64,000 bases of DNA from Gemmata palustris (GTDB lineage Bacteria > Planctomycetota > Planctomycetia > Gemmatales > Gemmataceae): assembly GCF_017939745.1 (NCBI RefSeq), contig NZ_JAGKQQ010000001.1:8137299-8201298 (forward strand). The letters run 5' to 3'. The notes beneath the pieces are model-generated. The model was not told where the DNA came from, made no database searches, and saw nothing but the letters and a program-made list of their open reading frames with translations. Numbering within the stretch: the first letter of the stretch is position 1; each line of letters starts with the position of its first letter. This document shows, piece by piece, positions 8,936 to 17,546 of the stretch. Position numbers and translations under genes: made by a program.

Positions 8936-9521
8936 ACCCCAGTCCCGGCAGTTTCAGGAATAGTCCGTAGCCGTTCGCGCACAGTAGAGCACCCAAACCA
9001 GCGAGGGCGAGGCTGCCGTAGAACGCCCAGCGCTTGCCCGAGAGCATCGCGACGGACGCGAGCACGATCGCGATCTGGAGCAGTACCTCGGCGTAGTCGA
9101 AGTACGGGTCGCGCCGGGCGGCCACGTCGCGCTCGGCTTCGAGCTTCTTCGCCTCCGCCATGATCTCTTCTTTTTCCTTCTTGTACTCCTCGGCTTTCGC
9201 CTGGTACTTGCTCCGCGACTGTTCCATTCGGGCGCGCTGGGCGGGCTTCAACTCGGTGCCGAGCAGGTCCATGTCCAGTTGCAACTTCTCGGTTTCCAGG
9301 ACGTACATGTTCTCGCGCATCACCTTCGCTTGGTAATACGCCCACTGGTTGCTGGCCTGCTGTTGGGCCATCACCATGTCCTTGCCGGCGTTGCTGCCGC
9401 CCAGCGCGGTCACCGCCAGCGCGACCGCGTACACGGCCACGCACAGCGCGATTTGCCGGGTGAACGGGTCGCCGGCCTTTTCCTCGGCTTCCTTCGGGTC
9501 GGGTATTTCGACGTCGGCCAT
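8934..9521 (-). CDS. DUF4337 membrane protein
   Basis: A 195-residue protein fitting DUF4337. An N-terminal soluble stretch is followed by one membrane helix (about residues 23-41). A long charged helical region rich in Lys, Glu and Gln (about 50-135) is probably coiled coil. Two further helices lie near the C-terminus (about 137-160 and 163-187). The MADVEIPDPKEAEEKA start is typical. The ATG at 9521 is preceded by unremarkable sequence. Function unknown; the layout suggests a membrane-anchored coiled-coil scaffold. It is convergent with sod. Confidence 0.85.
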   Translation of the reverse strand: MADVEIPDPKEAEEKAGDPFTRQIALCVAVYAVALAVTALGGSNAGKDMVMAQQQASNQWAYYQAKVMRENMYVLETEKLQLDMDLLGTELKPAQRARMEQSRSKYQAKAEEYKKEKEEIMAEAKKLEAERDVAARRDPYFDYAEVLLQIAIVLASVAMLSGKRWAFYGSLALAGLGALLCANGYGLFLKLPGLG

Positions 9522-9702
9522 GAGTCACCGCGAGAGTTGGAGGCGCAGCGCGAAGTGTCGCTGGTTGCTGTATTCCCGCGCGCTCGAAGTCGCCACTGAC
9601 GAGAGCCGAGTTCTCTTCGCGGGCGGGCGCGGATAGACTGTCAGAACGAAAAGAACGGTTACATTCGCCCCTTCTCGGCTTCACTCACTTGTGTCTTCTC
9701 CT

Positions 9703-11079
9703 ATGTCCACGCCGCCACCGTCCGGTAGGGGCCGTCCGGCCGATTCGAGCGGGTTCGCGTGGCGCGCCTTCTTCCACCAATCTGCGACGCCCATTTTCGT
9801 ACTCGGAAAGAGTCGGCGGTTGCGGTACGCGAACCCCGCGTGGGAGAAACTCGCGGGCGTGAAGCTCGCGGAAGCACTCGGAATGGTCTGTTCCCAGCGC
9901 CGGCACAGCACGCCACTCGCCTCAGCGCTCGCACCGACACCAGAAGCACTCGCGGGGCGCCCTGACCGCGCGCGAAGGCCCGCACCGCCTGGGCGCAACG
10001 GCCCGCCGTGGTGGGACGTGACGTTCGCGCCGCTCGCTGGTGACGGCAGCCCGCGCGAAGCTGCACCGGGGCCGGCGAAAGCGGGGGACGCGCTGTTCGG
10101 CTTTGTCGGGTTCATCGCGGTGGTTGGTGAACCGGTTCCCGCGGCCGCGCGGAAGGTGCCCCCGAGTGTGGCCGCGCTCCGGGACCGGCGCGCGACGCAT
10201 TTCAGCCCGGATCTTCTCGCAGGAGAATCACTTGCCTCCGCGCGATTGGTAGCCCAAACGCGGCTCGCGGCCCAGATCGCCGCGCCGGTGTGGATCGTGG
10301 GCGAAGTTGGCAGCGGAAAAGAAACCGTGGCCCGCGTCGTTCACCACACGAGCGCGCTCCGAGATCGTGCGTTCGTCGCGATCGATTGTGCCGGGCTCCA
10401 GCCGTACCTGATCGAGAGCTTGCTGTTCGGTCACGGCGGGCTGAGTGCTTCGGATCGCCTGGGTACGGTGTACCTGAAGGAGCCGCGTGCGCTCCCACGC
10501 GACATGCAGCAGCGGCTCGCGGATCACTTCACCGAACCCACTTCCGCGCGGCTCGTCTGCGGTTCCGAACGTACCGCACAAGCCGCGGTCGCGACCGGCG
10601 AACTGGTTCCCGCGTTCCAGACGTCTCTTTCTGCGTTTGAATTGCACGTTCCGCCGTTGCGCGAACGCCTCGAAGACATCCCACGAATCGCAACGCGGCT
10701 TCTGAATCGCACCATCGACCCGGCCGCGCTCGCCGTGTTGCGGGGGCACACGTGGCCGTCGAACCTGCGCGAATTAGTGGACGTGTTGCACGAGGCCGCA
10801 GGGGAGGGGAGAACCGGACCGATTCTGCGCGAGCATCTGCCGCACGAACTTCGACTGAAGGCCGGACTCATGCGCGCGGGGCCGCCGAAATCACTGAACT
10901 TGGACGCGATTCTCGAAGCGGTCGAAAAGCGAATCATTCAACTCGCTCTGCGGAAGGCGAACAACCACCAGACGGAAGCGGCGGAACTGCTCGGGGTGTT
11001 CCGCGCCAAGTTGTGGCGCCGGCTCGACGCGCTCGGCATCCCGATTCCGCCTCAACCGCCGAAGCCGCGCAAGGAATGA
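9703..11079 (+). CDS. Degenerate NtrC-like regulator (PAS, AAA+, Fis-type HTH)
   Basis: A 458-residue protein with the layout of a sigma-54 activator. A PAS-like segment lies at about residues 20-65 (FFHQSATPIFVLGKSRRLRY). An AAA+ region follows with Walker A GEVGSGKE. A C-terminal Fis-type helix-turn-helix (ANNHQTEAAELLGVFRAKLWRRL) closes the protein. The GAFTGA loop that contacts sigma-54 is missing: after FGHGG the sequence goes straight to LSASDRLGTVYLKEP. The Walker B and sensor region is also weak. It therefore probably does not open sigma-54 promoters and may act as an ordinary DNA-binding regulator. The start is uncertain: ATG 9703 or an in-frame GTG at 9691; neither has a clear ribosome binding site. 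Confidence 0.8.
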   Translation: MSTPPPSGRGRPADSSGFAWRAFFHQSATPIFVLGKSRRLRYANPAWEKLAGVKLAEALGMVCSQRRHSTPLASALAPTPEALAGRPDRARRPAPPGRNGPPWWDVTFAPLAGDGSPREAAPGPAKAGDALFGFVGFIAVVGEPVPAAARKVPPSVAALRDRRATHFSPDLLAGESLASARLVAQTRLAAQIAAPVWIVGEVGSGKETVARVVHHTSALRDRAFVAIDCAGLQPYLIESLLFGHGGLSASDRLGTVYLKEPRALPRDMQQRLADHFTEPTSARLVCGSERTAQAAVATGELVPAFQTSLSAFELHVPPLRERLEDIPRIATRLLNRTIDPAALAVLRGHTWPSNLRELVDVLHEAAGEGRTGPILREHLPHELRLKAGLMRAGPPKSLNLDAILEAVEKRIIQLALRKANNHQTEAAELLGVFRAKLWRRLDALGIPIPPQPPKPRKE

Positions 11080-11612
11080 ACGGGCCACCGCAAGTCATAG
11101 ATGCACAGGGTGTCGCAGGTACACAGGGCTTCCGCCCTGTGCTACAAACGCCGGCCCCTCCGGGGCGGAAAGGCATTGGTTCTCACCGCCGTAGCGAGAA
11201 CGAGATGTGCGTGATTGGCGCCGACCGCGCCGCTGCGGTTGGTGGGTTGTTGTCTTCGCCCCGGAGGGGCCGACTTTCGTAGCACAGGGCGGAAGCCCTG
11301 TGTGTCCCGAATTTGTACTTGTGTTCACATAGGGTGGTGTGGTAATATCTCGATTGCAATAGTCGGCTAATTGCGCGTCGAACGGGTCGGTGAGTGGTGG
11401 AGTATTTGGAGCCATTATTGGCGAAATGTTAGCCAGAAAACGTGGTTTTTGGATGATTGTTAGCCAAACCGGGTAACAACTGCCGCGCTGCTGACGGATG
11501 TCGACGTTGGCCGAAATTCGAGCCGCGGCGAACGAGCCGCGACCGCAAGGGAGCGGGGCTTCCCGTGCGTTGAACTGTGCCGACAAACGAGTTGCGCCTC
11601 CCGCTCCCTTGC
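11080..11612. other. Repeat-filled gap upstream of the first IS
   Basis: No gene is supported. The gap holds a 47-bp inverted repeat (11121-11303), half-sites of the CTAACA motif (11424-11434 and 11454-11465), and the left arm of the palindrome that the IS entered (11531-11557). Confidence 0.6.
11121..11303. repeat. Near-perfect 47-bp inverted repeat
   Basis: Arms 11121-11167 (starting ACACAGGGCTTCCGCCCTGT) and 11257-11303 are inverse copies with only a few mismatches near the middle. Each arm itself contains small palindromes (AGGGCTTCCGCCCT). The central 90 bp has no coding content. It lies just downstream of the NtrC-like gene. Confidence 0.85.
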
Positions 11613-11640
11613 CAGTAGTTTCAAGTGATTTGGCAGTGCC

Positions 11641-11696
11641 GCATGGGAGTTCCTAAGTTCAAGGTTCTCAGGCACTTGAACGGGAGCCTCCCATGC
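11641..11696 (+). promoter_or_regulatory. Stem-loop sequestering the transposase start codon
   Basis: GCATGGGAG (11641-11649) is the exact complement of CTCCCATGC (11688-11696), which contains the transposase ATG. An inner stem pairs GTTCAAG (11657-11663) with CTTGAAC (11675-11681). In an mRNA entering from outside, the ribosome site and start would be hidden, a known way for IS elements to limit read-through expression. Confidence 0.65.
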
Positions 11697-12862
11697 GACG
11701 TGGTTACTCTACGATCACCCCGGCGGTGGTCCACGCACTGACGCGCCGAACGTTGGAACGGGCCCTGGGTTGGACCGACTACAAGCGGTCGGTCACGCGC
11801 ACCCAGTTGCTCGACCTGGTGCTGTTGATCGCGGGCACCACCCGCACGTTGTTCGCGGTAGTGACCCGGTACTTCGGGTTCTCCCACGAGACCGCGCGAC
11901 AGGCGATGCACGCCAACCGGGGTTCCCGGGACCAACTCACGGCCCGGTTGGTGGATGCCCTTCACCAGGTGGCGGGGTTCACGCGCCGGGACCGGAGGCG
12001 CCGGTGGACGTGTGCCATCGATGTGCATTACGTCCCCTTTTATGGGGATCGCAGCACCCCGGGGATCATCGGCGGACCCAAGAAGGCCGGGACCTCGTTC
12101 TTTCACGCGTACGCCACCGGGGTACTGATTCACAAGCACCGGCGGTACACCGTGGGGCTGATGAGCGTGACGAAAGGAACCAAGCCGCACCAGCAGGTGC
12201 AGACCCTTCTGGACCAGGTGGCGGCCCGCGGGCTCACGGTCCGCGGGGTGGTTCTGGACGCCGGGTTCGACAGCGGGGAGACCCTGTTGCTGTTGCAGGA
12301 ACGGAACCTGAGCTACACGGTCCCGATGCGCAAGAAGGGCACCGGTACCAACCGCCGCAACGCCAGCTACACCCAACCCCACGGCACCATCACCACCATG
12401 GAGTGGGTCACCGAGAAGAGCCGCAAGGCGGTATCGACTCGGGTGCTCGTGTGGCAACGGAAGGGCGAATCGCACGCCCGGGTGTACGCGTTCCGCGGGT
12501 GGGGCGATGCGACCGCCGTGTCGGAGGCGAACCGGGCTCGGTTGGGGCGCCGGCGGTACCGAGAGCGGTTCGGGATCGAGACCAGCTATCGGCAGAAGAA
12601 CCAGGCCCGCGGGTGGACCACCAGCACCAACCCCGAGTACCGGTTGCTGCTCGAGGGCGTGGCCCTGCTGTTGCGCCAGGTGTGGGTGTACCTGACGCTC
12701 CGGATCGCTCGGGCACGCGGGCTCGCGCCGACCGCCTGGGTCGCCCAGTTCCCGTTGGCCGAGATGCTCGACTGGCTCACGCAACGGATCCGCTCACGAT
12801 ACCCACGCACACGATGTATTACCCTGCCACACAATACACTTACAACCAACGCAACGCCTTGA
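11693..12862 (+). CDS. DDE transposase, ISH3/IS4-like
   Basis: A 389-residue transposase. The three acidic residues of a DDE catalytic core are recognisable: Asp in CAIDVHYVPFYGD, Asp in GVVLDAGFDSGE, and Glu in RYRERFGIETSYRQ. The last matches the Y-(2)-R-(3)-E-(6)-K/Q arrangement of the IS4 superfamily. The overall pattern, especially RRYRERFGIETSYRQ followed by a short C-terminal helical part, is closest to ISH3-type enzymes; family assignment is from memory only. Cut-and-paste movement is expected. No frameshift or stop is seen. Confidence 0.88.
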   Translation: MRRGYSTITPAVVHALTRRTLERALGWTDYKRSVTRTQLLDLVLLIAGTTRTLFAVVTRYFGFSHETARQAMHANRGSRDQLTARLVDALHQVAGFTRRDRRRRWTCAIDVHYVPFYGDRSTPGIIGGPKKAGTSFFHAYATGVLIHKHRRYTVGLMSVTKGTKPHQQVQTLLDQVAARGLTVRGVVLDAGFDSGETLLLLQERNLSYTVPMRKKGTGTNRRNASYTQPHGTITTMEWVTEKSRKAVSTRVLVWQRKGESHARVYAFRGWGDATAVSEANRARLGRRRYRERFGIETSYRQKNQARGWTTSTNPEYRLLLEGVALLLRQVWVYLTLRIARARGLAPTAWVAQFPLAEMLDWLTQRIRSRYPRTRCITLPHNTLTTNATP

Positions 12863-13025
12863 AACTACTGTTGCGGTCGCGGCTCGTTAGATGCCGGTTG
12901 TGCCTCTCGCTCCCTCGCGGTCGCGGGTCGTTCGCGAGCAAGATGGCTAACGTCCGGCCCGCGCCTGGTTTCTTGCAACTGGATTGCGTCGCGGGGCTTG
13001 TGGCGAAATGGCTAACAATCTGGCA

Positions 13026-13052
13026 CCCCGAAAATGTTAGCGAATGTTAGCC
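13026..13052 (-). repeat. CTAACATT direct-repeat motif, copy 1
   Basis: Read on the minus strand this is GGCTAACATTCGCTAACATT followed by TTCGGGG: two CTAACATT units 10 bp apart. Similar copies lie at 25601-25627 and 25719-25743, with half-sites at 11424-11434, 11454-11465, 12943-12952 and 13003-13020. This copy ends 24 bp before the GTG of the pseudo-receiver gene, so it could be an operator. Confidence 0.6.
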
Positions 13053-13076
13053 GTCGGTCCCCGGTAGGATGTCGTC

Positions 13077-13592
13077 GTGCGTGCGCCGCAACTGGTAATC
13101 GTCGAAACGGATGGGTGGATCGCCCGACTGTTGGGCGATCTCACGACCGAAAATGCGTGGCTGGTGCGCGGGACGTGGTCCGCCGAGAGTGCGGTGGCGC
13201 TCGTTCGCGCCCGGCGCCCGTCGGTACTGGTGGTTCAAGTGGACCCGGCCGACGACAAATCGCCCGCGCTCGAAATCATTTCCGACGCGAACCGGCTGTG
13301 CCCCGACGTGCCCGTGATCGCGGTGAGTGACGTGAAATTCAACGACGCAGACCGTGTCGCGTGGACCGCATCGCTGTTCGACCTCGGCGCGCGCTACGCC
13401 CTGTTCCCGCCACTCACCCGGCCCGTACTCGAAGACGTGGTCAGTGGGCTGATGGGCGCCGCGACGGTTCGCGCGGGGATCGTTACCGAGCCCGCAGCGC
13501 CGCCCGACAAGCCGAAACCCAAACCGCGCCCGCGGCGCCCGGCGCCGGCGGAAGACGTGATCGACCTCGCGGACGACGAGTTGCACGAATGA
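13077..13592 (+). CDS. Pseudo-receiver domain protein
   Basis: A 171-residue protein whose first 130 residues follow the receiver fold pattern: LVIVETDGWIARLL, then SVLVVQVDPADDKS, PVIAVSDVKF, and ARYALFPPLTRPVLEDVV. The position normally holding the phosphorylated Asp (end of strand 3) appears to be Gln in LVVQVD, so phosphorylation is doubtful. A Pro/Lys-rich linker (PPDKPKPKPRPRRPAPAE) and acidic tail follow. It starts with GTG at 13077, preceded by GGTAGGA. Its stop overlaps the ferredoxin ATG (ATGA), so the two are translationally coupled. A signalling or regulatory partner of the ferredoxin is an inference. Confidence 0.7.
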   Translation: MRAPQLVIVETDGWIARLLGDLTTENAWLVRGTWSAESAVALVRARRPSVLVVQVDPADDKSPALEIISDANRLCPDVPVIAVSDVKFNDADRVAWTASLFDLGARYALFPPLTRPVLEDVVSGLMGAATVRAGIVTEPAAPPDKPKPKPRPRRPAPAEDVIDLADDELHE

Positions 13593-13792
13593 ACCCGCTG
13601 GCCGAACTGCCGGTCCTGGACGCGACCCGCTGCACGGGGTGCGGGGACTGCGTGACCGCGTGCCCGGCGGACTGCCTCGCGATGGGCGGCCCGCGCCCGT
13701 GGCTCCCGCGGCCCCGCGACTGCGTGTCGTGTTCCGTGTGCGAACTCGTTTGTCCGGCCGATGCGATTCGATTGAGGGCGGCCGAAGGGTGA
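13589..13792 (+). CDS. 2[4Fe-4S] ferredoxin
   Basis: A 67-residue protein with two classical CxxCxxCxxxCP-type motifs: CTGCGDCVTACP and CVSCSVCELVCP, enough to bind two [4Fe-4S] clusters. It is a small cytoplasmic electron carrier. The ATG at 13589 overlaps the stop of the pseudo-receiver gene by the sequence ATGA. The acetolactate synthase gene follows about 110 bp downstream on the same strand, but that gap has its own possible -10, so common transcription is not certain. The electron partner is not visible. Confidence 0.9.
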   Translation: MNPLAELPVLDATRCTGCGDCVTACPADCLAMGGPRPWLPRPRDCVSCSVCELVCPADAIRLRAAEG

Positions 13793-13904
13793 GGGCGCCG
13801 CCCACATCTTCGCTCGAATTGGTTCCCGGACCGGCGATCGGGCAGTATACTAATTTCTCGATGTCGAGAGAGTTCGCGCCCTCCCACTAACCAGGCGACC
13901 AGAA

Positions 13905-15674
13905 ATGGCCGATCCGAACACGACCCCGACCCCCGCCAACACCCCCATGAGTGGGGCCGACATCCTTGTTCACAGCCTCATCCGGCACGGGGTCGATACG
14001 GTATTCGCGTACCCCGGCGGCGCGAGCATGCCGATCCACCAAGCGCTCACGCGCGTCACGGGCCAGCTCCGCACGATCCTCCCGCGCCACGAACAGGGCG
14101 GCGGGTTCATGGGCCACGGGTACAGCCGCACCACCGGTAAAGCGAGCGTGTGCGTCTCGACCAGCGGCCCCGGCGCCACCAACTTCGTGACGTGCATCGC
14201 CGACGCGAAGATGGACTCCATCCCGCTCATCGCGATCACCGGGCAGGTGCCCACGGCCGTTCTCGGGAACGATGCGTTCCAGGAAACGCCGATGGTCGAA
14301 ATCTGCCGCGGCATCACCAAGCACCACTACCTGCTCACCCGCACCGAGGACATCACCCGCGTGGTGAAGGAAGCGTTCCACATCGCGACGACGGGGCGCC
14401 CCGGGCCGGTGCTCATCGACGTGTGCAAGGACGTGCAGATCAAGGCCATCGTGCCGGACTGGGACCCGCCGATGGACCTGCCCGGGTACCGGCCGATGCG
14501 GAAGGCCACGCGCCCGGAACTGGAAGCCGTGATCGCGGCGATCCGCGCGAGCAAGAAACCGTTCATCTACGCCGGCGGCGGGGTGACGCACAGCGACGCC
14601 GCGGCGGAACTGAAGGAGTTCGCGGAACTGGTCGGCGCGCCGGTGGGTCTCACCGTTCACGGGCTCGGTAACTTCCCGTCCGACCACTACTTGTGCCTGC
14701 AAATGCTCGGCATGCACGGCACGGTGTACTCCAACTACGCGGTCAACGAGGCCGACCTGCTCATCGCGCTGGGCGTGCGGTTCGATGATCGCGTGACGGG
14801 CAAACTCACCGAGTTCGCGAAGCACGGTAAGATTGTACACATCGATATCGATCAGAGCGAAATTCATAAGAACAAGTTCGCACACGTCCCGGTCCACAGC
14901 GACCTGAAGCACGCGCTGACGGACCTCAACACGATGTTGAAGGACTCGAAGAACGCGGACCTCACCGCCGGCGGGCGCTACCCGGACTGGTGGCGGCAGA
15001 TCGACGCCTGGCGCGCGGCCGAGCCGCTCAAGTTCGCGGAGCCGGAACACCTCATCATTCCGCAGTACGCGATCCGGCGGCTGTGGGAGATCCTCCGCGA
15101 TCGGAACCAGCTCAACGAGACGATCATCACGACCGGCGTGGGCCAGCACCAGATGTGGGCGGCGCAGTTCTTCCACTTCAACACGCCGCGCAAGTGGATC
15201 ACGAGCGGCGGGTTGGGCACGATGGGCTTCGGGCTGCCGAGCGCGCTGGGGGCGAAGGTCGCGTTCCCGAACAACCTCGTCATCGACATCGACGGCGACG
15301 GCAGCTTCCTAATGAACGTTCAGGAACTGGCGACCGCTTACGCCGAGAAGATCCCGGCCAAGGTGCTGCTGCTCAACAACCAGCACCTCGGCATGGTGAT
15401 GCAGTGGGAGGACCGGTTCTTCGGCTCGAACCGCGGTCACACCTACTTGGGCGCGGGCGACGACCAACCGCCGTACCCGGACTTCTGCAAGATCGCCGAG
15501 GGCTTCGGGGTCACGTCGAAGAGCGTCACCGACAAGGTCGATCTGGACGCGGCCCTCGTGGAGATGATCGAGTCGCCCGGGCCGTTCCTGCTGAACGTCC
15601 ACGTGCCGCACCAGGAGCACGTGCTCCCGATGATCCCCGCCAACATGACCGTGAAGGACATCATCAAGGCGTAA
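13905..15674 (+). CDS. ilvB: Acetolactate synthase, large (catalytic) subunit
   Basis: A 589-residue thiamine-diphosphate enzyme joining two pyruvates to acetolactate (valine/leucine) or pyruvate with 2-oxobutyrate (isoleucine). Three family regions are seen. The N-terminal domain has [16 protein letters not shown] and the cofactor-activating Glu63 in [15 protein letters not shown]. The middle FAD-type domain has [12 protein letters not shown]. The C-terminal ThDP motif is [15 protein letters not shown] with [20 protein letters not shown] is preceded by Ala rather than the commoner Gly. The short N-terminal extension (Thr/Pro-rich) is unusual but has no targeting signal. No small subunit gene (ilvH) follows; it must be elsewhere. 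A hairpin terminator closes the unit. Confidence 0.94.
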   Translation: MADPNTTPTPANTPMSGADILVHSLIRHGVDTVFAYPGGASMPIHQALTRVTGQLRTILPRHEQGGGFMGHGYSRTTGKASVCVSTSGPGATNFVTCIADAKMDSIPLIAITGQVPTAVLGNDAFQETPMVEICRGITKHHYLLTRTEDITRVVKEAFHIATTGRPGPVLIDVCKDVQIKAIVPDWDPPMDLPGYRPMRKATRPELEAVIAAIRASKKPFIYAGGGVTHSDAAAELKEFAELVGAPVGLTVHGLGNFPSDHYLCLQMLGMHGTVYSNYAVNEADLLIALGVRFDDRVTGKLTEFAKHGKIVHIDIDQSEIHKNKFAHVPVHSDLKHALTDLNTMLKDSKNADLTAGGRYPDWWRQIDAWRAAEPLKFAEPEHLIIPQYAIRRLWEILRDRNQLNETIITTGVGQHQMWAAQFFHFNTPRKWITSGGLGTMGFGLPSALGAKVAFPNNLVIDIDGDGSFLMNVQELATAYAEKIPAKVLLLNNQHLGMVMQWEDRFFGSNRGHTYLGAGDDQPPYPDFCKIAEGFGVTSKSVTDKVDLDAALVEMIESPGPFLLNVHVPHQEHVLPMIPANMTVKDIIKA

Positions 15675-15696
15675 AAGCCCGTCGCACGACGGGGAG

Positions 15697-15723
15697 AAGC
15701 CCGGCAATTGCCGGGCTTTTTTT
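15697..15723 (+). terminator. Intrinsic terminator of ilvB
   Basis: AAGCCCGGCAATTGCCGGGCTT forms a 9-10 bp stem and is followed by a run of seven or more T. It lies 23 bases after the ilvB stop codon. Confidence 0.92.
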
Positions 15724-15809
15724 CGTTTCGCCCCGCGGACGGGCGTATACACTCGACTGCACGCGACCCGCGCCTCGTGCGCGTTCCCACGCTTTTTGAG
15801 GAGAGGCCG

Positions 15810-17399
15810 ATGCCGGTGCGTTTGGTGTGCCCGTCGTGTTCGGCGACGCTGTCGGTGAAGGACGAGTTCGCCGGGCGCGCGGTGCGGTGCCCAAAGTGCG
15901 GGGGCGTGATCCCCGCGTCGCAACCGGGTGCCCCGGTGCCCCCGCCCTCGCGCGCCGTAATGCCGGCGCTGCCACTTCCCGAACCGGCGCCGGAACCGCC
16001 CCCCGAGCTGTTCGGCGTACCCGACGAACCGGCCCCTCCCAAGGGTGGGAAGATCGTCGGGCGGCCCGTAACTCCGGTGCCCGAGGGCGATGAGTACGAC
16101 GAGGAGGCCCGGCCCGCACGGCGCCGAGGCCCGCGCGACGAGCGCAACGGAGACGATCGACCGAGCACCAGGAGAGGGGCTGCCGGTCGAGACGACGACC
16201 GACCGGTTCGTCGCCGCCGGCCGCGCGACGACGGCGACGATGACCGGCCCGAGGGCAAGAAGGGTGGAAAGGGGCCGATTATTATCGTCGCGATTCTGTG
16301 CGGCACTTTGCTGACGTGCTGCGGCGGAGCCGGGTACGGCGGGTGGTGGCTCTACAGCAAGGCGAAGAAGGCCAAAGACGACTTTGTCGAGGCGGTCGAC
16401 AAGATCAATTTCCGGGTCGGTGCTCTCACTTACGGCGAACTGGAAGTCGGAACCGCCACCCGGACCGAGACCGACGCGAAATTGGGCACCGGGCGGATCG
16501 CGACCGATGCCGACTTGCCGAAAGTGTTCGCGGCCGATCCCGGGCGCACGGACGTCTGGTCGGACAAAGTTCGCCAGAAGCGCGCGATTCTGTGGCAGAA
16601 CGGCGACGACTACCTCATTGCGGCGTTCCATCCGACGGCCGACGGAAACGCGCGCCTCCAGGCGAAGGAATGGCACCCCAAGAGTGGAGCGGCGCTACGC
16701 GAGGGCGAGCTGAACGACGTCAAGTTCGCGCAGCAGTACCCGCCGGGCGGCACTTCGGTTACGGCCGAGGATCTGGCTCAAGCGTACAAGGACAACGTGA
16801 CCACCGCGGACGAAAAGTACAAGAACAAGACCGTTCTCGTCGAAGGGAAACTAAACGACTTTACCTACGGCTTCGAGGGCGAACTCCAGGTGATCCTGGA
16901 CGGTGTCCCGGCCTCGCCCGGCCGGCTCGCTACGACGGTTCGTGTGTTCGTGGCCAAGTCCGACACCAATAAGGTGTTGGGAATTTCGCGCGGCCAGACC
17001 GCGAAATTCAAGGGAAAGTGCAACGGGACGTTTGGCGGGTTGGAAATCAACATCGCGAACGCGACCTTTGACAGCGCCGGCGCCGATCTTTCCTCGACCG
17101 TAACGGCATCAACCCTGATCGCAGAGTACGGCCGGGGCAACGAAGCGACCGATGAAAAATACAAGGACAAACCGATTACCATCACCAGCGCACTGATCGA
17201 GAGCAAGGACGGTGACCAGTCGCTCTATGTCGTTGGTAACCTGAAAAAGAGCACGGTTCGGATCAAGGTGACCCTCCCGTCCGACGCCAAGAAACAAATC
17301 GCCACTCTGAAGGCGGGCGACCGGGTCAAGATCAAGGGCGAATACTCCAGTTCGTCGGACAACGTCATCTACATTAATCGCGCCTGGATCGCACCGTAG
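15810..17399 (+). CDS. Zinc-ribbon membrane protein with two OB-like domains
   Basis: A 529-residue protein. It begins with a zinc ribbon: CPSC at residues 7-10 and CPKC at about 30-33. A long Pro/Arg/Asp-rich, low-complexity cytoplasmic linker follows to about residue 150. One membrane helix (IIIVAILCGTLLTCCGGAGY) precedes a large outside part. The outside part carries two related domains, each opening DEKYK(N/D)K, with strand patterns like tRNA_anti/OB-fold domains (KFKGKCNGTF and KIKGEYSSSS). The ATG at 15810 follows GAGGAGAGGCCG. Zinc-ribbon plus linker plus membrane helix is a common planctomycete layout. Ligand and role unknown. Terminators lie on both sides. Confidence 0.8.
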   Translation: MPVRLVCPSCSATLSVKDEFAGRAVRCPKCGGVIPASQPGAPVPPPSRAVMPALPLPEPAPEPPPELFGVPDEPAPPKGGKIVGRPVTPVPEGDEYDEEARPARRRGPRDERNGDDRPSTRRGAAGRDDDRPVRRRRPRDDGDDDRPEGKKGGKGPIIIVAILCGTLLTCCGGAGYGGWWLYSKAKKAKDDFVEAVDKINFRVGALTYGELEVGTATRTETDAKLGTGRIATDADLPKVFAADPGRTDVWSDKVRQKRAILWQNGDDYLIAAFHPTADGNARLQAKEWHPKSGAALREGELNDVKFAQQYPPGGTSVTAEDLAQAYKDNVTTADEKYKNKTVLVEGKLNDFTYGFEGELQVILDGVPASPGRLATTVRVFVAKSDTNKVLGISRGQTAKFKGKCNGTFGGLEINIANATFDSAGADLSSTVTASTLIAEYGRGNEATDEKYKDKPITITSALIESKDGDQSLYVVGNLKKSTVRIKVTLPSDAKKQIATLKAGDRVKIKGEYSSSSDNVIYINRAWIAP

Positions 17400-17423
17400 G
17401 CGGTACTTGCCCGGACGCACTTC

Positions 17424-17457
17424 AAACCGCTTCGCACTGGCGAGGCGGTTCTTTTTT
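17424..17457 (+). terminator. Intrinsic terminator
   Basis: AAACCGC (17424-17430) pairs with GCGGTTC-type sequence at 17445-17451 around a Gly/Cys-rich loop and is followed by six T. It ends the zinc-ribbon gene transcription unit. Confidence 0.75.
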
Positions 17458-17546
17458 CACTTCGCGCACTTTTTTGGGATCAATTCCCCCCGAGTCGCGG
17501 GAAAGAATGACAGAACCGCGGGTCGGCCGCTCGCGGGGCTCCGCGA

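Larger units (their letters stand above)
11613..12870 (+). mobile_element. Insertion sequence, ISH3/IS4-like, complete
   Basis: A 1258-bp element bounded by 13-bp perfect terminal inverted repeats, CAGTAGTTTCAAG at 11613-11625 and CTTGAAACTACTG at 12858-12870. It is flanked by a 4-bp direct repeat TTGC (11609-11612 and 12871-12874), consistent with target duplication. It carries one transposase gene with an open frame and intact ends. It looks recent and potentially active. Confidence 0.92.
11531..12888. repeat. Palindromic repeat interrupted by the IS
   Basis: The left arm 11531-11557 (AACGAGCCGCGACCGCAAGG...) is the exact reverse complement of the 27-bp sequence obtained by joining 11600-11612 to 12875-12888, that is, the right arm with the IS and one copy of the 4-bp duplication removed. 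The palindrome was therefore intact before insertion. A related sequence (CTCGCTCCCTCGCGGTCGCG) follows at 12906-12925. Confidence 0.9.

Noticed and set aside
11770-13050. Long open frame in another frame across the first transposase gene
   Set aside because: It is Pro/Arg/Gly-rich shadow coding typical of high-GC DNA and continues past the IS end. The transposase frame has the catalytic motifs.
13846-13851. TATACT as a -10 box of ilvB
   Set aside because: The box is plausible, but no convincing -35 lies at 16-18 bp, so it was not entered as a feature.
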